Part shown: positions 33,127-45,544 of the stretch, one piece after another
How positions within the stretch are numbered: the stretch's first letter is position 1
Layout: each line of letters starts with the position of its first letter
Origin: Owenia fusiformis
Taxonomy: Eukaryota > Annelida > Polychaeta > Sabellida > Oweniidae
Reading direction: 5' to 3'
Assembly: GCA_903813345.2 (NCBI GenBank)
Contig: CAIIXF020000011.1
Span: forward strand, 1,014,071-1,078,070
DNA: 64,000 nucleotides
Notes under the pieces: generated by a model
Told to the model about the DNA's origin: nothing
Databases searched by the model: none
What the model saw: only the letters and a program-made list of their open reading frames with translations
Made by a program: the position numbers and the translations under genes

Positions 33127-33305
33127 GAGATACAAATAGGACTATAGAACTTGACAATGTTCTGGTGCTCTATATAAGGCAGGCAATGCCATATATGATA
33201 TACAAAGCTCTAGGAGAAAATGTATGCGACCAAGATGAAGTTTTACAGTATGCAAAATTAGTCGGGCGGACTTGTTGTGAACGCATGCTATTATACAGGT
33301 CCTAA
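33127..33305 (+). CDS. Unrecognised gene, exon 2 of 2 seen
   Basis: Acceptor TTGTGCTTTCAG, then GA completing the split Arg codon and DTNRTIELDNVLVLYIRQ, YKALGENVCDQDEVLQYAKL, GRTCCERMLLYRS and TAA at 33303-33305. The composition is that of a folded helical protein with Cys residues (one single, one pair). It may be the terminal exon; alternatively ACAG|GTCC at 33298 is a weak donor. An AATAAA lies about 160 bp downstream (near 33462). Family not recognised. Confidence 0.5.
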
Positions 33306-33399
33306 ATTCAAGTAATTTTAGAAGGACAATTTGTCGCAAGTAACAAGTTATTCCCAATGATGCCATGTATGAAATATATGATTGTGATATTCAATACAA

Positions 33400-34480
33400 C
33401 GGACTTATAATTCTGCACAATATACTGTTGTTCAGTACAATAATAGTAATGATTAATACAATAAATTCAATGTTCTGTACATTGCATTTCAAAATGATTA
33501 TGTTGCATACAATACACTTATAGTTCTGCATATCACATTGTTGTAGTACAATAATGTTAATAAATAAAACAATAAATTCATAATAACTAAGTTCATTTAC
33601 TTTAGAGTAATATGTTTTATTTTCGACGTTTCGCTAATCATCCAACTAATAATTGAACAATACAATACCCAGGTAACAATAAACAAAACAATAATTAACA
33701 ATGACAATAAACTATGACAACAAACTATGACAATAAACTACACATAGAAACACCAAGTGATGAATGATGAATGATGAGTGATGAATCTACACAGAAATAA
33801 ATTCATAGTTTTGTACTATGCATTGCATTTCAGAATGATTATGATTCATACAATGCACTTATAGTTCTGCACATTACATTGTTGTTCAGTACAATAAATG
33901 CATAGTTTTGTACAATAAATTACATTTCAGAATGATTATGTCTCATACAATACACTTATAGTTCTGCACACTACATTGTTGTTCAGTACAATAAACGCAT
34001 AGTTTTGTACAATAAATTGCATTTCAGAATGATTATGTTTCATACAATATACGTATAGCTCTACATTGTTGTAGTACAATAATGTTAATGATCGATACAA
34101 TAAACATATAGTTTTGTACAATAATTTGCATTGCAGAATGATTATGTTTCATACAATACACTCATAGCTCTACATTGTTGTAGTACAATAATGTTAATGA
34201 TTAATACAATATACACATAGATTTGTACAATAAATTGCATTTCAGAATGATTATGTCTCATACAATACACTTATAGTTCTACACATCGATATTCTGTATT
34301 GGCACTCGACTTCCTCTTGTACCACCAATACCGAATTTCTCGAGCAGAAATATATCCTGTATTGCACTTCAAATCATTCAATGACTTATATGATTTTTAC
34401 AATAAACTCATAGTTTTGTACAATACATTGCTTTCCAGTAAATTTATATTTTATACAATAATATACAGCCATTGTTATTG
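33400..34480. repeat. Tandem repeat, about 105-125-bp unit
   Basis: Six or seven imperfect units with TTGTACAATAAATTGCATTT, CAGAATGATTATGTTTCATA and CAATACACTTATAGTTCTGC. No coding sense. Confidence 0.85.
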
Positions 34481-34869
34481 TAAAGTCATTGTCATTGTGC
34501 AGTTGTGTAGTTACTACGTTGTTCATACAACAATCAATGACTGTTCCACATATTTATTGTTCAATCGTCAGAGTGTGTTGGCACTAGGATATATACGATA
34601 ATGGAAAAGTGTGCCTTTGATAGATAGCTTCGTGCTGTTGAAATTGTTGGTCATCTTCTAACTCTCATTTCTTTCATAGGGTTAATTGGACTGAAACACA
34701 ATGCCAAAATGCAATTTAATATTTTTGTATTTTAAAATACATCAAAATACATCAATTTCGTTCCAAGAATCATCAAATAGATATAATGCCACTAATTTGC
34801 GATTCACCTAATGCGTGCTATATTGTAATCAGTTTGCCGGGCGGGCGGGCGGACGTCCCGAATAATCTT

Positions 34870-35805
34870 GTCTACAGTTTTCCAGCCAAACCGTTTAAGG
34901 GATTCATTTGAAATTCTCAGGGATGTTTCTACCTATGAAAGTTTAGAAGTGATTAGTTTTTCGGCATTCTGGGTAAATGTTAAGGCGGCCATTTTGGATT
35001 TTCCGTCCTAAAATCTTGTTTGTCAAGGCTTGTCTACAGGTTTCCAGCCGAAGCGTTTGATGGATTCATTTGAAATTCTCAGGGATGTTTCTACCTATGA
35101 AAGTTTAGAACTGATTAGTTTTTCGGCATTCTGGGTAAATGTTAAGGCGGCCATTTTGGATTTTCCGTCCTAAAATCTTGTCTGTCAAGGCTTGTCTACA
35201 GGTTTCCAGCCAAATCGTTTGAGGGATTTATTTGAAATTCTCAGGGTTGTTTCTACCTAGGAAAGTTGAGAACTGATTAGTTTTTCGGCAATCTGGGTAA
35301 ATGTTAAGGCGGCCAATTTGGATTTTTCGTCCTAAATCTTGTCTGTCAAGGCTTGTCTACAGGTTTCCAGCCAAACCGTTTGAGGGATTCATTTGAAATT
35401 CTCAGGGATGTTTCTACCTATGAAAGTTTAAAACTGATTATTTTTTCAGCATTCTGGGTAAATGTTAAGGTGGCCATTTTGGATTTTCCGTCCTAAAATC
35501 TTGTCTGTCAAGGCTTGTCTACAGGTTTCCAGCCAAACAGTTTGAAGGATTCATTTGAAATTCTCAGGGATGTTTCTACCTATGAAAGTTTAAAACTGAT
35601 TATTTTTTCAGCATTCTGGGTAAATGTTAAGGTGGCCATTTTGGATTTTCCGTCCTAAAATCTTGTCTGTCAAGGCTTGTCTACAGGTTTCCAGCCAAAC
35701 AGTTTGAAGGATTCATTTGAAATTCTCAGGGATGTTTCTACCTATGAAAGTTTAGAACTGATTAGTTTTTCGACATTCTGGATAAATGTTAAGACGGCCA
35801 TTTCT
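34870..35805. repeat. 162-bp satellite, six units
   Basis: Units start (GTCTACAGGTTTCCAGCC) at about 34870, 35032, 35194, 35355, 35517 and 35679 and carry GGCGGCCATTTTGGATTTTC. The last unit is cut at about 35805. A GGGCGGGCGGGCGG run at 34839 leads into it. Confidence 0.9.
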
Positions 35806-36858
35806 GTTCAAGGGTGCGATATTGTTCACCGTGTGTATTTTTACTATTTATACCTCTACCCAAAAAACTATTTTATTGTTATACCATGTGCAGAGCAATG
35901 TCATGTATATACAGCATATATATCAATCAATCCGATCCTGCTAATTCGAATCGAATTGAAATAGCATCATGACTTTGTGCTATAAAAAATAAGAATCGTT
36001 TATATACAGGACCTCTTTTGGGCAATTAAACGTTTCAAGGAACCGAATAGTGAATAATTCAAAGGACTTAAAATCCATCTTGCTTGTCTTAAGTTAGGAC
36101 ATAATCGGAGATGAGGGGAGTCCCCTGAGAAATAGTGAATACATAATAAAAATGCAATGTCAAAATACTCTTAAAAATTGAAAATAAGAATGGAAATGTA
36201 GTTGCTTTAATAGTTTTTATCTCACTTTTATAAGTGCTATATTGTCGATGTTGTGTGCTGATGGGCGGGTGCCACATGAAACCAAATGTTGTCAAAATTC
36301 AAAGGTTCCAGTATAACCGCATACCTATTCAAATTGAATTTTTACAGAGACAAGAGCAGATAGACTAGTGTCAAGATCTGATTCGGTTTAGGGGATGCTA
36401 GGTAGATTACTTGGTAGCCATTTTGATTTTTTCAATAAATTTTGTCATCAAAATTCCAGTAAAACCACCAAACCGTTAAACTTGAAATGCATACAGATGC
36501 AGGAACAGCCTAGTGCCAAGATCTCGTTTGGTCTTCAAAGTCCGATATTCATCTACATTTGTCTTGTCAAAGCAGTTAATGGAGTTTTCAACCCTTCAAA
36601 CGTAAGTCGATTGATTAATTGTATTTGATCAATTATGAGGGGGGTCATTAGCCTTTTAAGGTAGCTTTCGTACATCGTTCCCGGTGTCAGAGCAAATATA
36701 GTCTCCCTGAATATATGGTCCGTGGGACCATACACCCTAGGACACCAGGTACTCCGGACACCAGGTCATCTGGACACAAGGTCCTCCACAGGTTCTCAAC
36801 ACTTCCTAGGTGCTCAATGCCCATACATGTTAAGCGAAATCAATGATTTTCTTGAACA
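35806..36858. other. No gene; two diverged repeat units
   Basis: 36298-36540 holds two diverged direct units of about 150 bp (TTCCAGTA-AACC ... AGTG[TC]CAAGATCT). CACCAGGT/GGACA motifs repeat at 36740-36785. Nothing coding. Confidence 0.4.
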
Positions 36859-36985
36859 TACAGGGTGGGCCAAAAAAACGCAACTTTTTTTTCAAAATGC
36901 TATAACTTTTTTAATTTTTGATAGAAAATCATAATTTGCATGCCAAATAAAACTTGGGGTTTTTTATCTAGCCATCGATCAAAAA

Positions 36986-38250
36986 TTATACACTTTTACT
37001 TGAATGAAATATGTCACCAGCGTCTCTCTTAAACATGTGGTGTGCCATGAGAAATAGGCATAATTTGCAAAATGTTCCTGAACTGATACGGTCTGATGAT
37101 CGCCAAGCTAATAGAGATTTTACATTTTGGCATGCCATCTCCTGATACCTTGGTGAACGAAGGTGAACTAAGGTCATGTGATCATTTATATCCAATCAGA
37201 ATACATTTCTGCCACATAGTGATAGCATAGTGATCCAAAGCTAAACCAAGGTGTAGGAAGGGTTTATATTATCATATAGGAGGGGTGCACTTTTCTAATT
37301 GGCCATGGTTGACATGCATGTTTGCAAACTTAGTACTGGCATTCTAACAAAATACATTCATACTACACTGATGCCTGGGTCACATTTACTCCGTTTGTTA
37401 AATATTGTATTCAATTTTGAACAAAATACTCAATCGGCAGGGCGCCGTAGTGAAAATCGGAGCAATCTGCATTACTTGTACACAGTGTATACCAATAGCC
37501 CATTTTCAGCATAGCAATTTCTAAGAAGGGTTTCCAAAATGCTCCATCATGGAATACCTTGACCCTCTCTTCTTACATGATAGACACAGACATGTTTCTA
37601 GATGCGATATGTACCAGAATGAAAGCTCTGGCTTCTTCCTAACTTGGGGGGGGGGGGAGGGTGCAAAGTATTTTCACGATCATGAAAAATAAATGCCATT
37701 GTCCCAGGAACTCTGCATTTTATGTAAATCCATTGAATATTTATCTGCATGCTTAAAGTTAAGTAAGTTAAGAAGATCAGATTCTTTATAACACTTGATC
37801 CAAATCTATATTGATATTCAAAATCTAAGTAAACCTCTCTTTTTGAAGAACCAACTTTCTATCATATTACTCAGATTGGATTAATCAATATTCTCATACT
37901 CTCTCTTGTTTGTATGAATGAATGGCCCTAAACATCATGTGAATGACTTCTCAGAAAATGTGCCCAATATATTACTCTAAATCATACATGTCATAGGAGC
38001 TTTGAAATTTTGAAAAGTTGTCTGAAACAAAAATTGGGATCATAAAAAGAGAATGGATTGCTTTCTAAAGCAGTTTTCTCATTTTTTCTATTTCTAGGAA
38101 TGAATTCAAATTGTCAAAGCTTCTATAATTTCAAATAATATATTTGGCACACTTTCTGAAAAATGCAATAGATTCTGTCTGGTGACCTTTCTAAAAGTCC
38201 AACTTTTAACTGTTTTTGAGTCACATTTTCTGAGTGACACTCCTCTGTAC
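36986..38250. other. No gene; G run
   Basis: AT-rich, with 12 G at 37646-37657. AGAAAATGTG[CT]C[TC]AATATATT at about 37955 recurs (reversed) at about 44760. Confidence 0.35.
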
Positions 38251-38920
38251 ATACTTTCTCCAGTATGTATGAATCGAAACTAGGTTAATTTCCCATGTGC
38301 CTTAAAACCAATATTATATTGTTTTATTTATTTTCTGTGTATGTGTGTATGAACTACTATTTATATTTTTCCAGTGTATATATGAAACAATAAATTTTAA
38401 CTATGTGTATTACCAAATATCATGTACTTTCACTAGTTATTTAACCAATACTCTCTACGTTCATACACACTGGAGAAAGTAAATAGTATTTGTTAATACA
38501 ACATGTGTGTTCATAAACAATGGAGTACATGATATTTGTTCATACATACTGGAGAAAGTATATACACAGGCGTGTTGGTTCATATACCTGTCCATACTGG
38601 AGAAAGAGCGTAATGTCTCTTCATACACATCATAGATATTATAGTACATAAAATTCGTTCATACTCACTGGTTTAGGTACATTTTATTCGTTCTGACACA
38701 TTGATTAATTAACAAAATATTGAAAACACGGAAGAGAATGAACAACGTTTTGGTTCATGTACAATGGAGAAAGTACAAATCATTTGCTTATGCATGTTGG
38801 AGAATGGACACAAAATATTTGTTCATACATGCAGGAGAAAGTACAAAAAATGTGTTCATTGAAAATGGACAACACAGATTATATACTTTCTCCAGTTTGT
38901 ATGAACATATTCATAAATGT
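38251..38920. repeat. Scattered TTCATACATACTGGAGAAAG repeats
   Basis: At least eight copies of (C)ATACTGGAGAAAGTA, mostly in one orientation, with the outermost two (38258-38275 and 38886-38904) reversed as TACTTTCTCCAGT. Spacing is irregular (30-90 bp). Confidence 0.7.
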
Positions 38921-39221
38921 GTTTCATGCATTCATGAACCAACACATTTTAATTTGTAATTTAAGGTGCTATGGAAGTTAACAGAAATGACAAAACAAAA
39001 AATGTCAAAACCATGCTGGATTTTGAAATTTTTTTGAACCAAGATAACAGAGTTCTGTTAAGACCTCCAGTCAGTTTAACTAGTTCCACATACCATTTAC
39101 ATGACCGGGAACAAGGAAAATGGTCAGAATGACCATAAACATGATGCAATAACCTTTTGAGCCCTCTGAAAATGTCAGAAGTACTCGAAGGCAAAACCGC
39201 TTTACAAACTGACTTTTAATG

Positions 39222-39430
39222 TACTAGAGAAGCCGGCTTCTGGAGTCACCAAAAAGCCGGCTTTTACAAACTGGCTTCTTACGTACTACAGAAGCCGGCT
39301 TCTACAGTCAACAAGAAGCCGGCTTTAAAAAACCGGCTTCTGAAGGACAACAGAAGCCGGCTTCTGGAGTCACCAAGAAGCCGGCTTTTAAAACTGGCTT
39401 CTTACTTACTGACGTACTGCAAAAGATGGC
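39222..39430. repeat. AGAAGCCGGCTTCT palindrome cluster, left
   Basis: About seven palindromic AAGCCGGCTT-type sites 25-38 bp apart, separated by CTGGAGTCACCAA or ACGTACTACAG-like links. Each can form a short hairpin. A mirrored cluster lies at 44505-44660. Confidence 0.8.
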
Positions 39431-39479
39431 TTTTGAATATAGTTTATATTGTCATATTTTTGCAAAACTATAAGGGTAA

Positions 39480-41520
39480 ATTGAATTCTAAGCATGGATA
39501 TCGATGAATTTGATCACGTTCATCAATTCCAAAAATTGTATGCATTGTATTTCTGTTTAATAAAAACGCACAGCTCATTTTTCAAAACTGGCTCCAAATT
39601 GGAGCCAGTTTTCAAATCAGCTCGCACCATTAAACACAAACTAATAACGGACAATCTAGCCACTGGGAATCACGAGATACTGTCTCCCGATCATTTTGAT
39701 GTGGCTTATGCATCTTATTCTCGTATAATCTGCATGAAAATAAGGAAAAACTGAAAAATATGTAAAATTATAACATAATTCAAGATTTTTTGCAAAAAGT
39801 CATTTCAACTCAAAACTATAAGAGAAAATTGAAGTCTAAGTAAAAATATCGATGAATTAGATCATGTTCACTAAATCAGAATAGATTATGCATTGCATTT
39901 CCGTTTAATAAAAACGCACCGATCATTTTTCAAAACTCGCTCCAACTTGGATCCAGTTTACAAATCAGCTCGCTCCATCTTACACAAGCTATGTAGGGAC
40001 AATCTAGCAACTGGGAATCACGAGATACTGTCTCACGATCATTTCTATGTGCATTATGCATCTTATTCTCGTATAATTGGCCTGAAAAAGAGAAAAAACT
40101 GAAAAATACGTAAAATTGTAACTTATTTCAAGATTTTTTGGAAAAAGTCATTTCAAACCAAAACTATGAGAGAAAATTTATTTCTAAGTAAAAATATCGA
40201 TGAATTAGATCACGTTCACTAAATCAGAACAGATTATGCATTGACGTGTCGCAAAAAGGTGGCGCATTTGTTTTTTAAGGGTATAGCGTTAATGTAACTT
40301 TGATTCCCCGGATTATAAGATAATATTCTAATTAAAGTTATATATCATTTTAAAGCTGTTTCGATGAAGATTTTAGATCAACTACACTCCGTTCACATTT
40401 TTTGCGCGTTCGTTTTTAAAAAAGAGTTTTTAACCAAAACATCTGGCAAATATCTCCTGTTGACACGTTACATTTTGAATTATTTTTCGTCTTTAAACGC
40501 TCATAACTCAAACAATATATATGACTATTATACTTATTTTTCGTCTTGATAAAGGTAGATGGAAGTTTTATTTCAAAGGATGAATTTTAGTAAGCGTCCC
40601 ATATTGTGACGTCATAGAGTCTGAAAAATAGAATCTGTTGACAGCGACCTTTTTTGCTCATTTTTTGGTACCTTCAACTTTTCAGGTGTACATTAAACAA
40701 AAAATACGAGATCAATATTTAATAAATCATACATGATTATTTTGCTCCTAAACTCTAGTTTATTAATGAATAGTTGATTTTGTTCACAAAAGTATGTGTT
40801 TTCTGTTGTATGTGGAAAAGTGGAGGACGAAAGGTTTTCAAAATTCATTAAAATAGGGCTAATTTACGCCATTCGCCTATTTTCAAGCACAGCAACACGT
40901 ATATTTATTTCACCTAAAATATCAATTGATTCGTGTTTTATGATTCTCCTAGCCCATTAACAATATATATTTGATATCAGAGTTATTCGTCTAAAATGTT
41001 TTGAGATATAGAGGTAAATGTGGAGGACGAAAGGATTTTCATGTGTGTACATTTTTCTCAAAAACGTCACATTCTATCATGTTAAAAGCGAGGATCATCT
41101 GGATTACGCCACAAAATGTGTAACAATTCGTGCGCGAGCTTTTTGCGACACGTCATTGCATTTCCGTTAAATAAAAACGCACCGCTCATTTTTCAAAACT
41201 GGCTCCAACTTGGAGCCAGTTTACAAATCAGCTCGCTCCATCTTACACAATCTATGTAGAGGCAATCTAGCAACTGGGAATCAAGGGATACTGTCTCACG
41301 ATCAGTTTGATATGCTTTATGTAGCTTATTCTCTTATATTTTTTTGTTAAAATGTGAAAAAACCTGAAAAATCCACTTTAATCGTTTAGATTTCAGGATT
41401 TTTTACAAAAAGTCATTTCATGCCAAAATCATAAGACTAAAAGTGTAAATTCCATTCTTAGCAAAAATATCATTGAATAAGATCAATTTAAAATATACTT
41501 ATAGCTTATGAATCGTACTT
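39480..41520 (+). repeat. 348-bp repeat, forward units
   Basis: Two units at about 39480-39830 and 39830-40243 and a third resumed at 41154-41520, interrupted by the element at 40244-41153. Every unit carries a palindrome AACTGGCTCCAA-N-TTGGAGCCAGTT and a possible 69-86-codon frame starting MHFRLIKTHRSFF or similar. Units further right run in the opposite orientation. Confidence 0.85.
40244..41153. mobile_element. 910-bp element with ACGTGTCGCAAAAAG ends
   Basis: ACGTGTCGCAAAAAG at both ends, inward; 5-bp direct repeat CATTG at 40239-40243 and 41154-41158. It interrupts a 348-bp unit whose sequence is otherwise continuous (TATGCATTG|CATTTCCG). TGGAGGACGAAAGG occurs twice inside. No transposase and no superfamily I can assign confidently. 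Confidence 0.85.
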
Positions 41521-41534
41521 CTGTTACTGTAATA

Positions 41535-44480
41535 AAATCGCGGTGCGTTTTTATTAAACGGAAATGCAATGCATAATCTGTTCTGATTTGGTGAACATGA
41601 TCTAATTCATCGATATTTTTACTTAGAATTGATTCTTCTCTCATAGTTTTGGCTTGAAATGACTTTTTGCAAAAAATCTTTAAATATATAACAATTTTAT
41701 GTATTTTTCAGTTTTTTCTCATTTTCATGCAAATTATACGAGAATAAGATGCATAATTCACATAAAAATAATCGTGAGACAGTATCCCGTGATTCCCAGT
41801 TGCTAGATTGTCCCTACATAGCTTGTGTAAGATGGAGCGAGCTGATTTGTAAACTGGCTCCAAGTTGGAGCCAGTTTTGAAAAATGAGCGGTGCGTTTTT
41901 ATTAAACGGAAATGCAATGCATAATCTATTCTGATTTAGTGAACGTGATCTAATTCATCGATATTTTTACTTAGAAATGAATTTTCTCTCATAGTTTTGG
42001 CCTGAAATGACTTTTTGCAAAAAATCTTGAAATAAGTTACAATTTAACGTATTTTTCAGTTTTTCTCATTTTCAGGCCAATTATACGATTATAAGATGCA
42101 TAATTCACATAAAAATAATCGTGAGACAGTATCCCGTGATTTCCAGTTGCTAGATTGTCCCTACATAGCTTGTGTAAGATTGAGCGAGCTGATTTGTAAA
42201 CTGGCTTCAAGTTGGAGCCAGTTTTGAAAAATGAGCGATGTGTTTTTATTTAACGGAAATGCAATGCATAATCTATTCTGATTTAGTGAACGTGATCTAA
42301 TTCATCGATAATTTTACTTAGAAATGAATTTTCTCTCATAGTTTTGGCCTGAAATGACTTTTTGCAAAAAATCTTGAAATAAGTTACAATTTAACGTATT
42401 TTTCAGTTTTTCTCATTTTCAGGCCAATTATACGAGAATAAGATGCATAATTCACATAAAATAATCGTGAGACAGTATCCCGTGATTTCCAGTTGCTAGA
42501 TTGTCCCTACATAGCTTGTGTAAGATTGAGCGAGCTGATTTGTAAACTGGCTCCAAGTTGGAGCCAGTTTTGAAAAATGAGCGATGTGTTTTTATTTAAC
42601 GGAAATGCAATGCATAATCTGTTCTGATTTAGTGAACGTGATCTAATTCATCGATATTTTTACTTAGAAATGAATTTTCTCTCATAGTTTTGGCTTGAAA
42701 TGACTTTTTCCAAAAAATCTTGAAATAAGTTACAATTTTACGTATTTTTCAGTTTTTTCTCAATTTCATGCAAATTATACGAGAATAAGATGCATAATGC
42801 ACATAGAAATGATCGTGAGACAGTATCCCGTGATTCCCAGTTGCTAGATTGTCCCTACATAGCTTGTGTAAGATGGAGCGAGCTGATTTGAAAACTGGCT
42901 CCAATTTGGAGCCAGTTTTGAAAAATGAGCGGGGCGTTTTTATTAAACGGAAATGCAATGCATAATCTATTCTGATTTAGTGAACGTGATCTAATTCATC
43001 GATATTTTTACTTAGAAATGAATTTTCTCTCATGGTTTTGGCTTGAAATGACTTTTTGCAAAAAATCTTGAAATAAGTTACAATTTTACGTATTTTTCAG
43101 TTTTTTCTTATTTTCATGCTAATTATACGAGAATAAGATGCATAATGCACATAGAAATGATCGTGAGACAGTATCCCGTGATTCCCAGTTGCTAGATTGT
43201 CCCTACATAGCTTGTGTAAGATGGAGCGAGCTAATTTGTAAACTGGCTCCAAGTTGGAGCCAGTTTTGAAAAATGAGCGGGCGTTTTTATTAAACGGAAA
43301 TGCAATGCATAATGTATTCTGAATGAGTGAACATGATCTAATTCCTCGATATTTTTACTTAGAAATAAATTTTCTCTCATGGTTTTGGCTTGAAATGACT
43401 TTTTTGCAAAAAATCTTGAAATAAGTTACAATTTTACGTATTTTTCAGTTTTTTCTCATTTTCATGCAAATTATACGAGAATAAGATGCATAATGCACAT
43501 AGAAATGATCGTGAGACAGTATCCCGTGATTCCCAGTTGCTAGATTGTCCCTACATAGCTTGTGTAAGATGGAGCGAGCTGATTTGTAAACTGGCTCCAA
43601 GTTGGAGCCAGTTTTGTAAAATGAGCGGTGCGTTTTTATTAAACGGAAATGCAATGCATAATCTATTCTGATTTAATGAAAGTGATCTTATTCATCGATA
43701 TCTGTGCTTAGAATTCAATTTACTGTCATAGTTTATGACTTTTTCCAAAAAATCTTGAAATATGTAATAATTTTACGTATTTTACAGTTTTTTCTCATTT
43801 TCATGCAAATTATACGAGAATAAGATGCATAATGCACATAACAATTATCATAAAACAGTATCCCGTGATTCCCAGTTGCTAGATTGCCCCTACATAGCTT
43901 GTGTAAGATGGAGCGAGCTGATTTGCAAACTGGCTCCAAGTTGGAGCCAGTTTTGTAAAATGAGCGATGCGTTTTTATCAAACAGAAATGCAATGCATAA
44001 TCTACTCTTATTTAACCTCTTGACTACCTGGAGTGACGAGATTTCTCGTCATCTCAGAAATGACCTTGAAACCCAGAGTGACGAGAAAATCCGTCACAAA
44101 ATTTTTCACTAAAATTGCTCTTATTTGAACAATTTTCATCCAATTTACACAAAAATTGTTTTGAAATGTGTAGAAATGATCCCTGCCATCTAATTTTATT
44201 AAATTGAGCATCTGAAATTGTATAGGTATGTAGTACAATGTAAAAAGGTCGCAAAAATGAAAAAATCTCTGGTTTCAACCGATTTTAGAGCCTGGGATTC
44301 AAGAGGTTAACGAACATGATTTAATTCATCGATATTTTTACTTAGAATTAAATTTACCCCATAGTTTTGGTTTGAAATTACTTTTTGCAAAAAATCTTGC
44401 AATATGTTACAATTTTACTTATTTTCATTTTTTCTCATTTCCATGCTAATTATACGAGAATAAGATGCATAATGCACAAC
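41535..44480 (-). repeat. 348-bp repeat, reverse units
   Basis: Seven successive units (about 41535, 41905, 42260, 42610, 42955, 43305, 43660) and a partial one after 44310, in reverse orientation relative to 39480-41520. Units are about 90-97 percent alike by eye. The palindrome and the 69-codon frame recur, the frame intact at 41708-41917, 42749-42958, 43445-43654 and within 43733-43993. Confidence 0.9.
44016..44306. mobile_element. piggyBac-like MITE, 291 bp
   Basis: Ends CCTCTTGA[CA]T inward, TTAA at 44012-44015 and 44307-44310. It splits a 348-bp unit whose other copies read through. GAGTGACGAGA and TCTCGTCA are mirrored near the left end. TTAA targets are the hallmark of piggyBac elements; no transposase. 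Confidence 0.85.
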
Positions 44481-44499
44481 AAAATGATTGAGAGAGAGA

Positions 44500-44662
44500 A
44501 TCTGGCTTTTAAAACTGGCTTCTTGGTAACTGCAGAAGCCGGCTTCTGTAAGTCATTCGAAGCCGGTTTTTAAAAGCCGGCTTCTTGGTGACGCCAGAAG
44601 CCGGCTTCTGATGTACTTTAGAAGCCGGCTTTAAAAGCCGGCTTTGAAAGCCGGCTTTGTAT
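44500..44662. repeat. AGAAGCCGGCTTCT palindrome cluster, right
   Basis: Mirror counterpart of 39222-39430: repeated AAGCCGGCTT sites with GTAACTGCAG or GTGACGCCAG links, then TGCCTTCGACTCTTTCTCG, whose reverse (CGAAGGCAAA) lies next to the left cluster. Confidence 0.8.
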
Positions 44663-45544
44663 ATTTGCCTTCGACTCTTTCTCGAAAATGTGACTGAAAA
44701 ATAGCTAAAAGTAGGTGCTCAGGAAAGGTCAATGAACAGAATCTCTTGATTTTTTCAGAAAATGTGTCTAATATATTGCTCTAAATGACACAATCATTTT
44801 TAGTTTTGTCATTTCCTGTTAACTTCCATAGCACCTTAATTTGTATTTCCAAGTACGATTTTTTTAGAATTGTGCCTGTTTGTGAAATTTAGTCAATAAA
44901 CTAACCAGAAATGTCTGCAATAATAAAAAAATCAATAGTGATTTTTGGGCATTTTGGTAAAGCCTTTGGTTTGTAATGGGAAGATTGTCTTTATCACTAG
45001 AACTGGGGTCTTTTGCACAATTGATAAATTATATACTATACTAATACATTACTACATAGATTTGCAATGTCTAGGTTTTATTCAAGTAACTGACTCCACT
45101 GAGTGTGTATTCAAATGTTGTGCTTATAAAATGTATCGACTCCTATACTACCTTTTGAATGAAAATAAACTCTTCCAAAAGTGATAGGACCTTAGTGCAC
45201 CCATGCCATGGTAAGGACCTTAGGTTGGCATGCCAAAATGTAAAATCTCTAATAGCCCTGATGCGAACCCCAGTGAGTATAGGGTATAGGAAGGTCTCCG
45301 GTAGATTGTAGGAAGGCACCCAATCTAGAAAATTGCCCAACTAAAGCTGACAATTAAGACAGGTTGAAAGAAACTTAGCTAACACTTCACCGATACTGAT
45401 TTATCAGCAAGGCAACTAAGACTAAAATCTATCATCAAAGAGGGTTGCGGACCAATCGAACTCCTCTTTTAGATCAAATATAATTCAAGTTGAAGGGCTT
45501 GTTACATTATATTATTACTAAGAACTCCTGGCACTATATAACTT

